DNA from: Candidatus Poseidoniaceae archaeon
GTDB lineage: Archaea; Thermoplasmatota; Poseidoniia; Poseidoniales; Poseidoniaceae
Assembly: GCA_022425185.1 (NCBI GenBank)
Contig: JAKMFY010000165.1
Location: forward strand, 1-11,492
Direction of reading: 5' to 3'
Length of the DNA stretch: 11,492 bases
Shown: in pieces, positions 1 through 7,394 of the stretch
Layout of the letters: the number at the start of each line of letters is the position of its first letter
Position numbering within the stretch: position 1 is the first letter of the stretch
Made by a program: the position numbers and the translations under genes
The notes under the pieces: model-generated
Seen by the model: the letters and a program-made list of their open reading frames with translations, nothing else
What the model was told of the DNA's origin: nothing
Database searches by the model: none

Positions 1-754
1 GGGCTTCTGTAATCAAAAAGGGTCGTTCACCCTCCACCATTAATGCGGTTGGATGGAATTGAACATATGCCAGATCTTTGATGCAAGCACCTGTTCTATA
101 GGCCATAGCAACACCATCTCCAGTTGCAACTGATGGATTAGTAGTCCTGTCCCAAAGTTGTCCTGCACCTCCTGTTGCAAGTAACACTGCGTCACCTGCA
201 ATCGTCTCAACCGTTCCTGAATCTTGATCTAATGCCCATACTCCACAAATTCCTCTCTCAGGGAATTTATGCTCTTTCTGGATAAGATCGATAGCCAATG
301 TATTCGGTTTCATGAAAATATTCGGGTGGCGCTGTGCTGCATCGTTCAAGGCGCGTTCTATTTCTCTTCCAGTAGCATCTTTGGCGTGCAGAATTCGACG
401 AGATGAATGTCCTCCTTCTTGGGCTAATTGAAATTCTCCCTTCGTGGTTTTCTCAAACTGTACACCGATTTCAAGTAAATCTTGAATGCGCCCACCAGCC
501 TCTTCTACGACCATTTGAACAACAGATTTGTTGCACATTCCATCTCCTGCACGGAGGGTATCTTTGACATGGCCATCGATTTCAGTGACATTTGTTTTGT
601 CGAGAATAGCCGCAATACCTCCTTGCGCCCAGTTCGTTGAAGAATCCTTGGGACGTTGTTTTGTGAGGACTGTAACCATCTGCCCTGCATTTGCCAGGCG
701 GAGGGCGGCAAATAGACCGGCGATTCCAGTACCGATGATGAGCACTCTTGGCAT
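1..754 (-). CDS. nadB: L-aspartate oxidase, N-terminal 251 residues (cut by window edge)
   Basis: This enzyme oxidises L-aspartate to iminoaspartate with FAD, the first step of de novo NAD synthesis, before quinolinate synthase NadA. The translation from ATG at 754 opens with a dinucleotide-binding beta-alpha-beta unit (GTGIAG at residues 8-13). It continues with NWAQGGIA (41-48), the family signature EGGHSSRRILHAKDATGRE (113-131), ATGGAGQLW (193-201) and FHPTAL (233-238). E113 and H234 match catalytic-site residues known from E. coli NadB. The EGGHS motif and the HAxDATG run favour NadB over the related succinate dehydrogenase and fumarate reductase flavoproteins. About half of a usual 500-550 residue protein is present; the C-terminus lies before position 1. 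The start fits because the FAD motif sits at the usual distance from the N-terminus. It is divergent from the membrane protein gene at 840. Confidence 0.93.
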   Translation of the reverse strand, partial: MPRVLIIGTGIAGLFAALRLANAGQMVTVLTKQRPKDSSTNWAQGGIAAILDKTNVTEIDGHVKDTLRAGDGMCNKSVVQMVVEEAGGRIQDLLEIGVQFEKTTKGEFQLAQEGGHSSRRILHAKDATGREIERALNDAAQRHPNIFMKPNTLAIDLIQKEHKFPERGICGVWALDQDSGTVETIAGDAVLLATGGAGQLWDRTTNPSVATGDGVAMAYRTGACIKDLAYVQFHPTALMVEGERPFLITEA

Positions 755-839
755 CGTTTGTTCCTAGTAGTCGTGGTTTTTGACAACATCGGTTTGTTCC
801 TACGATACTGCTATTTGTTCCCGTCTCTAGGCTCGGACT
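755..839. promoter_or_regulatory. Divergent promoter region of nadB and the membrane protein gene, with octamer repeats
   Basis: This 85-base gap separates two divergent starts, so it must carry or overlap both promoters. It contains three direct copies of TTTGTTCC at 757-764, 793-800 and 814-821. The first two lie in a longer shared context, CATCG(G)TTTGTTCCTA. A CTATTTG stretch at 811-817 lies about 26 bases before the ATG at 840 and could be a weak TATA element for a leaderless transcript. No Shine-Dalgarno sequence precedes either start. Use of the repeats as an operator or initiator is inference. Confidence 0.5.
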
Positions 840-1598
840 ATGTTGCGTAAGTTGATTGGCCTAATCGGCTTGTTAACTCTCGTTTTTGTGGTTGCCAATG
901 TACACTTCGGTGCTGTAGCGCCATATTTGGTTGAGGGTGCACCGAATTCAAGGCTTGATGTACTTCGATTAGCCGATCCTGGATGTACAATTCCAGAAAT
1001 GGAAAAGGAAATTTCAGAGACCGGAAATGCCTTTTGTCTTTCTGAATCAGGTACTTGGGGTACAGCTGATATCATTCTCCTCTGTTGGGGTTTGTTGATT
1101 GTAACAGCAGGTCGTTTCCGAATGCCTGCTAACCCTAAACTTGCCCGTAGAATACGTCGAATGATGATGATTTCAGGGTCGATGCTCTTTGGTTTGGCAA
1201 TTCTGGATCGATTTGAATTGTTGCCTACAGGAGCGAATTCTGAATCTCTCTCAGATTTGATTCCTTTCCCTCTTCCACCATGGTTTGTCCAAATTATCAT
1301 GGCTGTTGTTGGTGCATTGCTCCTAAGAGGTCCGAAATACCATGTTTCCGAGTTTGAAGAAAACTATCGTTCACTCGAGTCCGAACGTGAAAAAGAATTG
1401 AGAATGCAAAAGGTGTTTAATGAAAAAGCACGCTCGATGGCCGCTTCAAAGGAAGGCATTGCAAAGAGAAGTCGATTGCTCGATAGAGATGCCAGCCTTG
1501 TTCCATTTAGGACTCGGACTTCTCCAAGAGTACGTGCAACTTGCCCATATTGCAAAGGTGGCGGTTGTAAAGAGTGCAGAATGGCTGGTGTTGTCTGA
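840..1598 (+). CDS. Unrecognised four-helix membrane protein with C-terminal zinc knuckle
   Basis: I do not recognise this 252-residue protein. Four hydrophobic segments are visible at about residues 5-26, 74-91, 107-125 and 145-163. Between the first two is a roughly 45-residue loop with cysteines C49 and C66, which would lie outside the membrane and could form a disulfide. After the fourth helix comes a charged, probably helical cytosolic segment (170-215). The last 20 residues hold CPYCKGGGCKEC (235-246), a compact CxxC-x4-CxxC zinc site resembling half of a DnaJ-type zinc finger. Arg/Lys-rich stretches beside the second and third helices suit an inside location for that loop and for the C-terminus. 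The ATG start is leaderless or nearly so; no Shine-Dalgarno is seen. It stands alone between divergent nadB and the smc operon. A role in membrane protein quality control or redox sensing is conceivable but unsupported. Confidence 0.72.
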   Translation: MLRKLIGLIGLLTLVFVVANVHFGAVAPYLVEGAPNSRLDVLRLADPGCTIPEMEKEISETGNAFCLSESGTWGTADIILLCWGLLIVTAGRFRMPANPKLARRIRRMMMISGSMLFGLAILDRFELLPTGANSESLSDLIPFPLPPWFVQIIMAVVGALLLRGPKYHVSEFEENYRSLESEREKELRMQKVFNEKARSMAASKEGIAKRSRLLDRDASLVPFRTRTSPRVRATCPYCKGGGCKECRMAGVV

Positions 1599-1610
1599 GA
1601 TACGGCACCA

Positions 1611-1615
1611 TTTTT
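1611..1615 (+). terminator. Possible oligo-T terminator after the membrane protein gene
   Basis: A run of five T lies 13 bases after the stop codon at 1596-1598 and before the putative smc promoter. Archaeal RNA polymerase commonly terminates at short T runs without a hairpin. A single T5 is weak evidence. Confidence 0.3.
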
Positions 1616-1658
1616 AGAGCAATCAAACGTGTGCCTCGGACGTATAATCAACCTATTG

Positions 1659-1665
1659 TTTAAAT
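1659..1665 (+). promoter_or_regulatory. Candidate TATA box of the smc-scpA-scpB operon
   Basis: TTTAAAT at 1659-1665 is the most TATA-like string before smc. A start of transcription about 26 bases downstream (near 1688) would leave a leader of about 35 bases containing the purine-rich GAGGGAT at 1713-1719, a reasonable Shine-Dalgarno before ATG 1724. A second A/T string, AAATATC at 1701-1707, is too close to the ATG for a leaderless start. Both are pattern-based guesses. Confidence 0.33.
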
Positions 1666-1723
1666 CCCCTCGACGTACGGTGTTCGCGTTAAGGTCAGTG
1701 AAATATCTGGCAGAGGGATTGGG

Positions 1724-4700
1724 ATGTTTCTAAAAGCACTTGAAATGGAGAACTTCAAATCGTTTCGTGGAGAGGTAATAATCCCTCTCGATCGTGGCTT
1801 TTCAGCCATCACTGGTCCCAATGGATCAGGGAAGTCCAACTGTGGAGATGGCATCCAATTTGTACTCGGTCCTAAATCAACTCGTACCATTCGTGCTCAA
1901 AATACGAAACAATTGATGTTTAATGGTGCTGAAGGATACAAACCAGCTCGTAACTGCACAGTCACCTTGGTTTTTGGAAATCCTGTACTTTCAAATGGAA
2001 GGCGACGCCTCCCAATTGAAAATGATGAAGTGCGTATGACCCGTTCAATACGATTGACCGCCTCAGATAACGTGGTTTCATCATACTTACTTGACGGAGA
2101 GGAAAGTTCACAGAAATCCTTCCATCGGTTACTCAACGCAGCAAATGCACGTCCTGATGGTTACAACATTGTTCTTCAAGGCGACGTAACGGGCTTGGCT
2201 CGAATGACTCCAATTGAACGTCGTAAGGTTCTCGATGGAGTTGCAGGCGTAACATCCTATGACGATGAAATTCGTAAAGCGAAGAAGCAACAAGACAACG
2301 TTGATTCCTATCTTGAGCGAATTGGTATGCTTCAAGAAGAGCAGCAGGTTCGTCTGAAAGAACTTTCAGAAGAGCGGAAGATTGCGGTTAAGGCTCAGTC
2401 CATTACAGATGAACTTACTCTTTCTCGCTCTCAACGATATCAAGCGATGTATGCGAGTCTACAATTTGAACTCCAACACCAGATTCAAGAGCAACTAAGG
2501 TACGTAGAAGAAGCCTCAATATTGGAAGAAGAAGTCAAAGATGGAAGTAAAATACTGGTCAGATTGGATGACAGAGTTGGTGAAATCCAAAAACAGATCG
2601 ACGATTTACTCGGTGGAGATGGAAATGCCCTCTCACAAGCCATTCACAGTTTGCGTGTTCAGGTTGACAGAGATAAAGATCGTATCGAAGATGCCAAACA
2701 AGCGGACATTGACGATAATGAAGAACTTGAAAACTCACTCGAAAGATACAATGAGGCCGCAAAAGCCCTCGAATCATTACTTACAGAGGTCAAAACCAGT
2801 ACCGACCAACTTGAAGAATGTGAGCGAATGTTGGTTGAAGCACAATCTGAAGAAGATGAAGTACGTTCACTACTCGAAGGCTCTGGTAAAACCAATGCCG
2901 AATTAAACAGGGCACTAGGCGATGCGATTGAAGCTCTCGAAGAAGCAAAAAAAGCAGTCGCTGCAGCACAATCAGAAGTAGATAGAACCGCTGCTCAAGT
3001 TGAACTCATCGCCTCTACACTTGGAAAAGCCGAAGAAAAATTCGAAGAATCCCGCCTTGAACTCGAAGAAAAAGAAGCAGAATTCAGAGCCATTAGCGGG
3101 TCGGGTAAGAAGGTTGACCGTTCTTCTTTGACACAAGGTATCATCGACTCAGAGAATGCAGAATCAAGACTACTTCAAGAAAACGCAGCAATTGAGCGGA
3201 GAATGACAGAAACAGAACGCCAACTTCGCTCAGCAAGAGCCGAACTCGAATCTAAATCTAATTCGAAGGGAATGGCTGGTGGTGCAGCAGCAGTTCTAGG
3301 AGCACGAGATCGTGGAGAATTGAGAGGTGTTATTGGTACCATTGCAGAATTGTGTGGCCCAATTAATGCTGAACATGAAACCGCTCTCGCGACTGCATTT
3401 GGTGGGGCTATGACCTCCGTTGTGGTTGATTCGGACCAGGTTGCAGCAGAAGCCATTCGCTGGCTTGCTCAGCGAAAAGCAGGAAGGGCAACCTTCCTTC
3501 CACTCAATAAATTAACAGCAAATCGAGCCGGTGGGAAAGCAATGATGGTTGCCCGTAAGCCAGGGGTAATTGGATTTGCATACGAACTTCTCGAATATGA
3601 TCCAAGAATTGACGCTGCAATCAAATTTGCTCTTCGAAATACACTCATTGTTGACAGTATGGAAATCGCTAGGCAGAACATGGGCGGAGTTCGACTTGTT
3701 ACAATGAGGGGGGACATAACCGAAGCAGGCGGTGCAATGGTTGGAGGTTCACGTGCACGTATGTCCGTTGGATTTGGCGGAGGAATCGCAGGTGCGAAAG
3801 AAGTTGAACGTCTTTCTACAGAAATCGAACGTCTACGTCTCATGTCAGATACTGTATCTGCTGCATTAATCGATGTTCGGTCTGAACAGAAATCATTGCG
3901 AAACCAAATCAATGAACTTGCAAATGAAGAAGGGACTCTCAAGCGAGAAACACTTCGAGCAGAGCTTTCATCATTCAAGAAAACCCATGCGACTTTGGTT
4001 GGTGAGGTACGGCAATTGAAAGAACAGCTGCAAGAACTTGAAACGCTAGGAGGCGTTCAACTCGAAGCTTTAGATACTGCTGAATGCAATGTGGCTGATG
4101 CTGACATTGTTCGAAAGAATGCTCACAGTGCGCTAGAAGATGCAAGTCCTCAACATTTGAAAGATCGACTGCATGAATCCACCATTAAGCGTACTAAGGC
4201 TGAAGGAATTCGCTCAAATGCGGAAGTTACTTTAAGAGGTGCATCTGAACGTAAAGAACTACTTACAAACAGTGCTAATGGTGAGGAAGAACGAATTTCA
4301 CAACTTAAATCAGGCCTTTCAGCCAGAGCGGAATCAGTTGTGCGATTGAAAGAATCAATTCGGACCAACGGAGAAGCCCTCGCTGAAAAGGAAGCAGAAC
4401 GTGCTCAATATCTTGAGGAGAATAAAGGGCTTGAAGATGAGCGATTAGAATTAGTAGAAGAGCGTGCTGGATTAAATTCCTCTCTGACTCAAAAAGCCAA
4501 CCAAGCACGAAGTCATCGAAATCTTTCATCAGAATTCGAGCGCACAATTCAACAAAAGCGACAGGAGCTCCATGGCGTAGAAATGGATATGGGGGCAACT
4601 GGAATTGAACCTGCAGAGGAAGGGGCAGTGCTTGACAGTGTTGCAGATATTGATCGCAGAATTCGTCGCCTTGAACGACGTTTGGAAGAATTCGGCATGG

Positions 4701-5593
4701 TCAACATGCGTGCTATTGAGCAATATGATGCAGTTGAAGAGCGGTTGAATGCTATGGAAGGAGACTTCAAGAAACTTAGAGATCGAAAGAAACAGCTGAT
4801 CGAGGTTGCAGAACGTTTGGAAGAACAACGCAAGATACGCTTGATTGCAGTACTTGAAAAGGTCAATGAGAACTTCAAAAAGGTGTATGAAGCTGTCAGC
4901 AATGGTGGTCGTGGAGAATTATATCTTGAGAATAAGGATGAGCCGTTTAAGGGTGGCCTAGAACTATGGGCTCAACCTAAAGGAAAGTCATCAAATGTTA
5001 CTCGACACCAATTATCTGGTGGCGAACAATCTGTTGCTGCGTTAGCTCTTATCTTCGCGATTCAAGACTATGATCCAAGTCCGTTCTACTACTTTGATGA
5101 AGTTGACCAGAATCTTGACAGTGTCAATGCTGAATGTATTGCTAAGATGTGCCGTGAACGCAGTAAGCGTGCACAATTCATTATGGTTACACTCAGAAAG
5201 GTTTCACTACAACTCGCAGATCATCACATCGGAATTACTCACGGTGGAGATGGATGCAGTCGTAGAATCGTGGATTTCGACCAGGAACAAGCAATTGCTC
5301 TTGGAGAACAAGCACTCAAGGAAGCAGAAACTGCAGCAGCAACCAATCAAAAGAGAGTGGAAGAAGAGCAAAAAGGACTTGCAGAAATGCCAACTGTTCC
5401 AGAACCTCTTCCGGCTCCACAAAGCCTTGGTGGCTTGTTGAAGCACATGGTCGAAGATGAGAGCATTGCTTCCTTGACAGAACGTACAATTGAAACGAAT
5501 GAGGATATTGAACAACGAGCAAAACTCGTTGAATCAATTGCCGAAATGGATGAAGAAGAAATAACTGAATCCTCTATAGAAAAGATAGAATGA
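1724..5593 (+). CDS. smc: SMC chromosome condensation ATPase with extended acidic C-terminus
   Basis: This is the core ATPase of the SMC-ScpAB condensin, which dimerises, binds DNA and organises and segregates the chromosome by ATP-driven loop formation. The 1289-residue protein has the complete SMC layout. An N-terminal half-ATPase carries Walker A GPNGSGKS (31-38) and a Q-loop region (about 151-175, LQGDVTGLARM). A first long coiled coil covers about 175-520, and the hinge lies at about 530-680 (GVIGTIAELCGPINAEH, later GGAMVGGSRA). A returning coiled coil spans about 685-1060. The C-terminal half-ATPase has signature LSGGEQ (1097-1102) and Walker B FYYFDE with D1125 and E1126, followed by the D-loop. 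The conserved fold ends near residue 1186. About 103 further acidic residues follow, including a proline-rich stretch PEPLPAP, and are not part of a standard SMC. The Walker A neighbourhood reads NCGDGIQFVLG, where many archaeal SMCs have an isoleucine and an alanine. It is first gene of the operon, 10 bases before scpA. Confidence 0.97.
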   Translation: MFLKALEMENFKSFRGEVIIPLDRGFSAITGPNGSGKSNCGDGIQFVLGPKSTRTIRAQNTKQLMFNGAEGYKPARNCTVTLVFGNPVLSNGRRRLPIENDEVRMTRSIRLTASDNVVSSYLLDGEESSQKSFHRLLNAANARPDGYNIVLQGDVTGLARMTPIERRKVLDGVAGVTSYDDEIRKAKKQQDNVDSYLERIGMLQEEQQVRLKELSEERKIAVKAQSITDELTLSRSQRYQAMYASLQFELQHQIQEQLRYVEEASILEEEVKDGSKILVRLDDRVGEIQKQIDDLLGGDGNALSQAIHSLRVQVDRDKDRIEDAKQADIDDNEELENSLERYNEAAKALESLLTEVKTSTDQLEECERMLVEAQSEEDEVRSLLEGSGKTNAELNRALGDAIEALEEAKKAVAAAQSEVDRTAAQVELIASTLGKAEEKFEESRLELEEKEAEFRAISGSGKKVDRSSLTQGIIDSENAESRLLQENAAIERRMTETERQLRSARAELESKSNSKGMAGGAAAVLGARDRGELRGVIGTIAELCGPINAEHETALATAFGGAMTSVVVDSDQVAAEAIRWLAQRKAGRATFLPLNKLTANRAGGKAMMVARKPGVIGFAYELLEYDPRIDAAIKFALRNTLIVDSMEIARQNMGGVRLVTMRGDITEAGGAMVGGSRARMSVGFGGGIAGAKEVERLSTEIERLRLMSDTVSAALIDVRSEQKSLRNQINELANEEGTLKRETLRAELSSFKKTHATLVGEVRQLKEQLQELETLGGVQLEALDTAECNVADADIVRKNAHSALEDASPQHLKDRLHESTIKRTKAEGIRSNAEVTLRGASERKELLTNSANGEEERISQLKSGLSARAESVVRLKESIRTNGEALAEKEAERAQYLEENKGLEDERLELVEERAGLNSSLTQKANQARSHRNLSSEFERTIQQKRQELHGVEMDMGATGIEPAEEGAVLDSVADIDRRIRRLERRLEEFGMVNMRAIEQYDAVEERLNAMEGDFKKLRDRKKQLIEVAERLEEQRKIRLIAVLEKVNENFKKVYEAVSNGGRGELYLENKDEPFKGGLELWAQPKGKSSNVTRHQLSGGEQSVAALALIFAIQDYDPSPFYYFDEVDQNLDSVNAECIAKMCRERSKRAQFIMVTLRKVSLQLADHHIGITHGGDGCSRRIVDFDQEQAIALGEQALKEAETAAATNQKRVEEEQKGLAEMPTVPEPLPAPQSLGGLLKHMVEDESIASLTERTIETNEDIEQRAKLVESIAEMDEEEITESSIEKIE

Positions 5594-5599
5594 GGCGAT
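5592..5599 (+). promoter_or_regulatory. Shine-Dalgarno of scpA overlapping the smc stop codon
   Basis: GAGGCGAT begins inside the smc TGA (5591-5593) and ends four bases before the GTG at 5604. It differs by one base from GAGGTGAT, the complement of the archaeal 16S rRNA tail. It supports the GTG start, for which no in-frame ATG alternative lies nearby, and suggests translational coupling. Confidence 0.7.
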
Positions 5600-5603
5600 A
5601 TTC

Positions 5604-6779
5604 GTGGGTCAAAAGGGTTTAGATCAATGGTTCCTTCGTCAGGATGTCATCGATCAATTGCTCCAAAGTGGAGATGATGACCTTGAAGGAATCAATGCCT
5701 ATGCCGACAGAATCATGATGATCGCTCAAACCGAAGAGGCTGAGCATCAAACACTTGATGACCCATTTGACAGAAGCGTAGCTCTCGTCATGTCCTTAGT
5801 TGGTAGCGAAGGATTGGATGCTTGGAACATTGATTTGACCAGTTTTCTCAAACAATTTACAAAACGAGTGAAATCTCAAGCCAGTGATTTGGATTTACCT
5901 GCTTGTGGCCGCCTTATTCGTATGGCTTGGGAAGTACTTCATCATCAAGCAGCCCTACTCTTTGACCGTGTGCAGTATCAAGATCAAGGGGATGAATGGG
6001 ATACAGGCTTTGATTTCGGTTGGGAAGCAGAGTATGATGACCATGAATTTCACTTTACCAATACGGTTCTCCAAGGTGATGCTGATGATGTTCTTGTTGG
6101 CCTTTTCGATGAGCGAGTTCGACGTGATGAAGGTCGTCCAGTTACCTTAGGTGAACTTCTTTCAGCACTAAAGGATGCAGCAGAAGATGCAGATGCCATT
6201 AAGCAGCGAGAAGAGAATAGAGCTGCCCATGCAGTCGAATTAGAAGATATGCTTTCGAATGTTGGGGGGCGTATGCACAATGAAGATTTAGATGGAGATA
6301 TCGAACGATGTTGGACAGCACTTCGTCAAACAACTCAATCTATGAAATCGAATAATGTCCCGCTTAAAGAAGTGATGAACGCCCTAAGACCAATTTTGGA
6401 AATGACATTTGGAGTTCTTCCCGAAGGCTATGAAAAGGATGCAAAGGTGAGTTCCTTCATTGCCGGATTGTTCCTAACACACAAGGGAATTGCATCGATT
6501 ACGCAAGGAAATGAGATTACTGACATCATCATGATTGAAGATCTCTGGCCAAAATTAGATACATTTGTTGAAGTCATTGAAGCGAGCCAAAAAGAGGATG
6601 AAGTATCAATAACAAATCGTGCAGATGCCAAAACGGGGTCAATGCTCCATGCTGAGAGATTACAATTGCGCGCAGAGAAGGCTCGTGAGGCAGAAGAAAA
6701 ACTGCGTTTGAAGAAGGAGAAGGAACTTCTTCATGAAGAAAATAAGATTAACGAAAGTCTTGATTGGCTTGTTGAATGA
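5604..6779 (+). CDS. scpA: ScpA, kleisin subunit of SMC-ScpAB condensin, with N- and C-terminal extensions
   Basis: ScpA is the kleisin that bridges the two SMC heads and recruits ScpB. The kleisin N-terminal domain is recognisable from about residue 53 (DPFDRSVALVMSLV, then LDAWNIDLTSFLKQF at 71-85). It continues with the archaeal-type helix ending in DLDLPACGRLIRMAWEVL (95-112), which contacts the SMC neck. A second conserved element, RPVTLGELLSALKDA, lies at 178-192. The C-terminal winged helix that docks on the other SMC head is at about 279-313 (SSFIAGLFLTHKG...ITDIIMIEDL). At 391 residues it is far longer than the usual 220-280. An extra N-terminal segment of about 50 residues, an acidic aromatic-rich insert (125-160) and a charged coiled-coil-like tail (about 340-391) account for the difference. 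The start is GTG with a good Shine-Dalgarno. The gene is 10 bases after smc and 9 before scpB. Assignment rests on motif resemblance plus position between smc and scpB. Confidence 0.88.
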   Translation: MGQKGLDQWFLRQDVIDQLLQSGDDDLEGINAYADRIMMIAQTEEAEHQTLDDPFDRSVALVMSLVGSEGLDAWNIDLTSFLKQFTKRVKSQASDLDLPACGRLIRMAWEVLHHQAALLFDRVQYQDQGDEWDTGFDFGWEAEYDDHEFHFTNTVLQGDADDVLVGLFDERVRRDEGRPVTLGELLSALKDAAEDADAIKQREENRAAHAVELEDMLSNVGGRMHNEDLDGDIERCWTALRQTTQSMKSNNVPLKEVMNALRPILEMTFGVLPEGYEKDAKVSSFIAGLFLTHKGIASITQGNEITDIIMIEDLWPKLDTFVEVIEASQKEDEVSITNRADAKTGSMLHAERLQLRAEKAREAEEKLRLKKEKELLHEENKINESLDWLVE

Positions 6780-6785
6780 GGTGAT
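6778..6785 (+). promoter_or_regulatory. Shine-Dalgarno of scpB overlapping the scpA stop codon
   Basis: GAGGTGAT starts within the scpA TGA (6777-6779) and lies three bases before ATG 6789. It is a full 8-base match to the expected anti-Shine-Dalgarno complement, fixes the scpB start and implies reinitiation by ribosomes finishing scpA. Confidence 0.75.
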
Positions 6786-6788
6786 GAA

Positions 6789-7391
6789 ATGACTGAATTA
6801 GCATTAGAAACTCTTCTCGAAGCAACTTTATTCGGTTCTGGTAAATCGATGTCAATAACTGAACTTTCAGAATCTCTTGGATATGAGGAAGAGGAAATCA
6901 CAGAATCGTTGAATACTCTTCAGGGAACTATGAAGCGGAGACGGGGCGGCGCATTGCGGCTCGTGGAAATCGGTGGTAAATGGGCAATGGAAGTTCGGAA
7001 TGAAGTTACAGATCATCTTCCTGCAAGTACCAAGACAGACATGCCGAAGAAATTACTCAAGGCTGCTGCACTGATTGCTTACCATCAACCAATGCACCAA
7101 TCAAGGCTTGTTGAATTACTTGGCCAAAAAGCGTATGATTACGTACGAGAACTTGCTCAATATGGGATGATTCAAAGAAGAAAGGAAGGCAACACTCGTC
7201 GGTTAACGACGACACGTCGTTTTTCTGAAGCCTTTGGCTGCCCTCATACAGATCTGCGGAAAGTACGGAAGTGGTTCAGGGAACAAGTTACTGATGCAGG
7301 TCTATTTGATGGGATGGAAGAAGTTGATGCATTGCAAGAAATTGGTGAAGATGGCCTTATCCAAGCCACCTTGCCACTGGAAGAAGAGTGA
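6789..7391 (+). CDS. scpB: ScpB, winged-helix partner of ScpA in the SMC condensin
   Basis: ScpB dimers bind the central part of ScpA and regulate the SMC ATPase. The 200-residue protein has the two tandem winged helices of the family. The first covers about residues 3-80 (LETLLEATLFGSGKSMSITEL). The second covers about 85-150 and contains LLKAAALIAYHQPMHQSRL, the counterpart of the classical ALETLAIIAYxQPxTRxEI motif, followed by a G-N-T-R-R-L wing and FSEAFGC. Length matches typical ScpB (170-220 residues). The ending, LPLEEE, is short and acidic. It is the last gene of the smc operon: the next gene is convergent and its stop codon directly abuts this one. The ATG start has an ideal Shine-Dalgarno. 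Confidence 0.93.
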   Translation: MTELALETLLEATLFGSGKSMSITELSESLGYEEEEITESLNTLQGTMKRRRGGALRLVEIGGKWAMEVRNEVTDHLPASTKTDMPKKLLKAAALIAYHQPMHQSRLVELLGQKAYDYVRELAQYGMIQRRKEGNTRRLTTTRRFSEAFGCPHTDLRKVRKWFREQVTDAGLFDGMEEVDALQEIGEDGLIQATLPLEEE

Positions 7392-7394
7392 TCA
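7389..7394. other. Abutting convergent stop codons forming the palindrome TGATCA
   Basis: The scpB stop (TGA, 7389-7391) and the HMG-CoA reductase stop (TGA on the minus strand, 7392-7394) touch without a spacer, giving the 6-base palindrome TGATCA. Transcripts of both genes must therefore end inside the opposing coding sequence. Confidence 0.9.

Noticed and set aside
1..754. Succinate dehydrogenase or fumarate reductase flavoprotein instead of NadB
   Set aside because: The fold family is shared, but the EGGHSSRRILHA and DATGRE signature and the absence of any partner iron-sulfur or membrane subunit gene within the window favour L-aspartate oxidase.
827..1300. 157-codon minus-strand open frame over the membrane protein gene
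   Set aside because: It overlaps the plus-strand gene, whose translation has coherent membrane helices and a zinc knuckle. The antisense product shows no domain, and the frame conflicts with the divergent promoter layout.
1599..1723. Small gene or structured RNA between the membrane protein gene and smc
   Set aside because: No open frame with a plausible start, and no tRNA-like or stable stem-rich fold is evident in these 125 bases; terminator and promoter elements explain the gap.
3469..3978. 169-codon open frame on the minus strand inside smc
   Set aside because: It lies wholly within the well-supported smc frame, its product is Ser/Arg/Pro-rich as expected from reading Glu-, Ala- and Arg-rich coding sequence backwards, and it has no recognisable motif or start signal.
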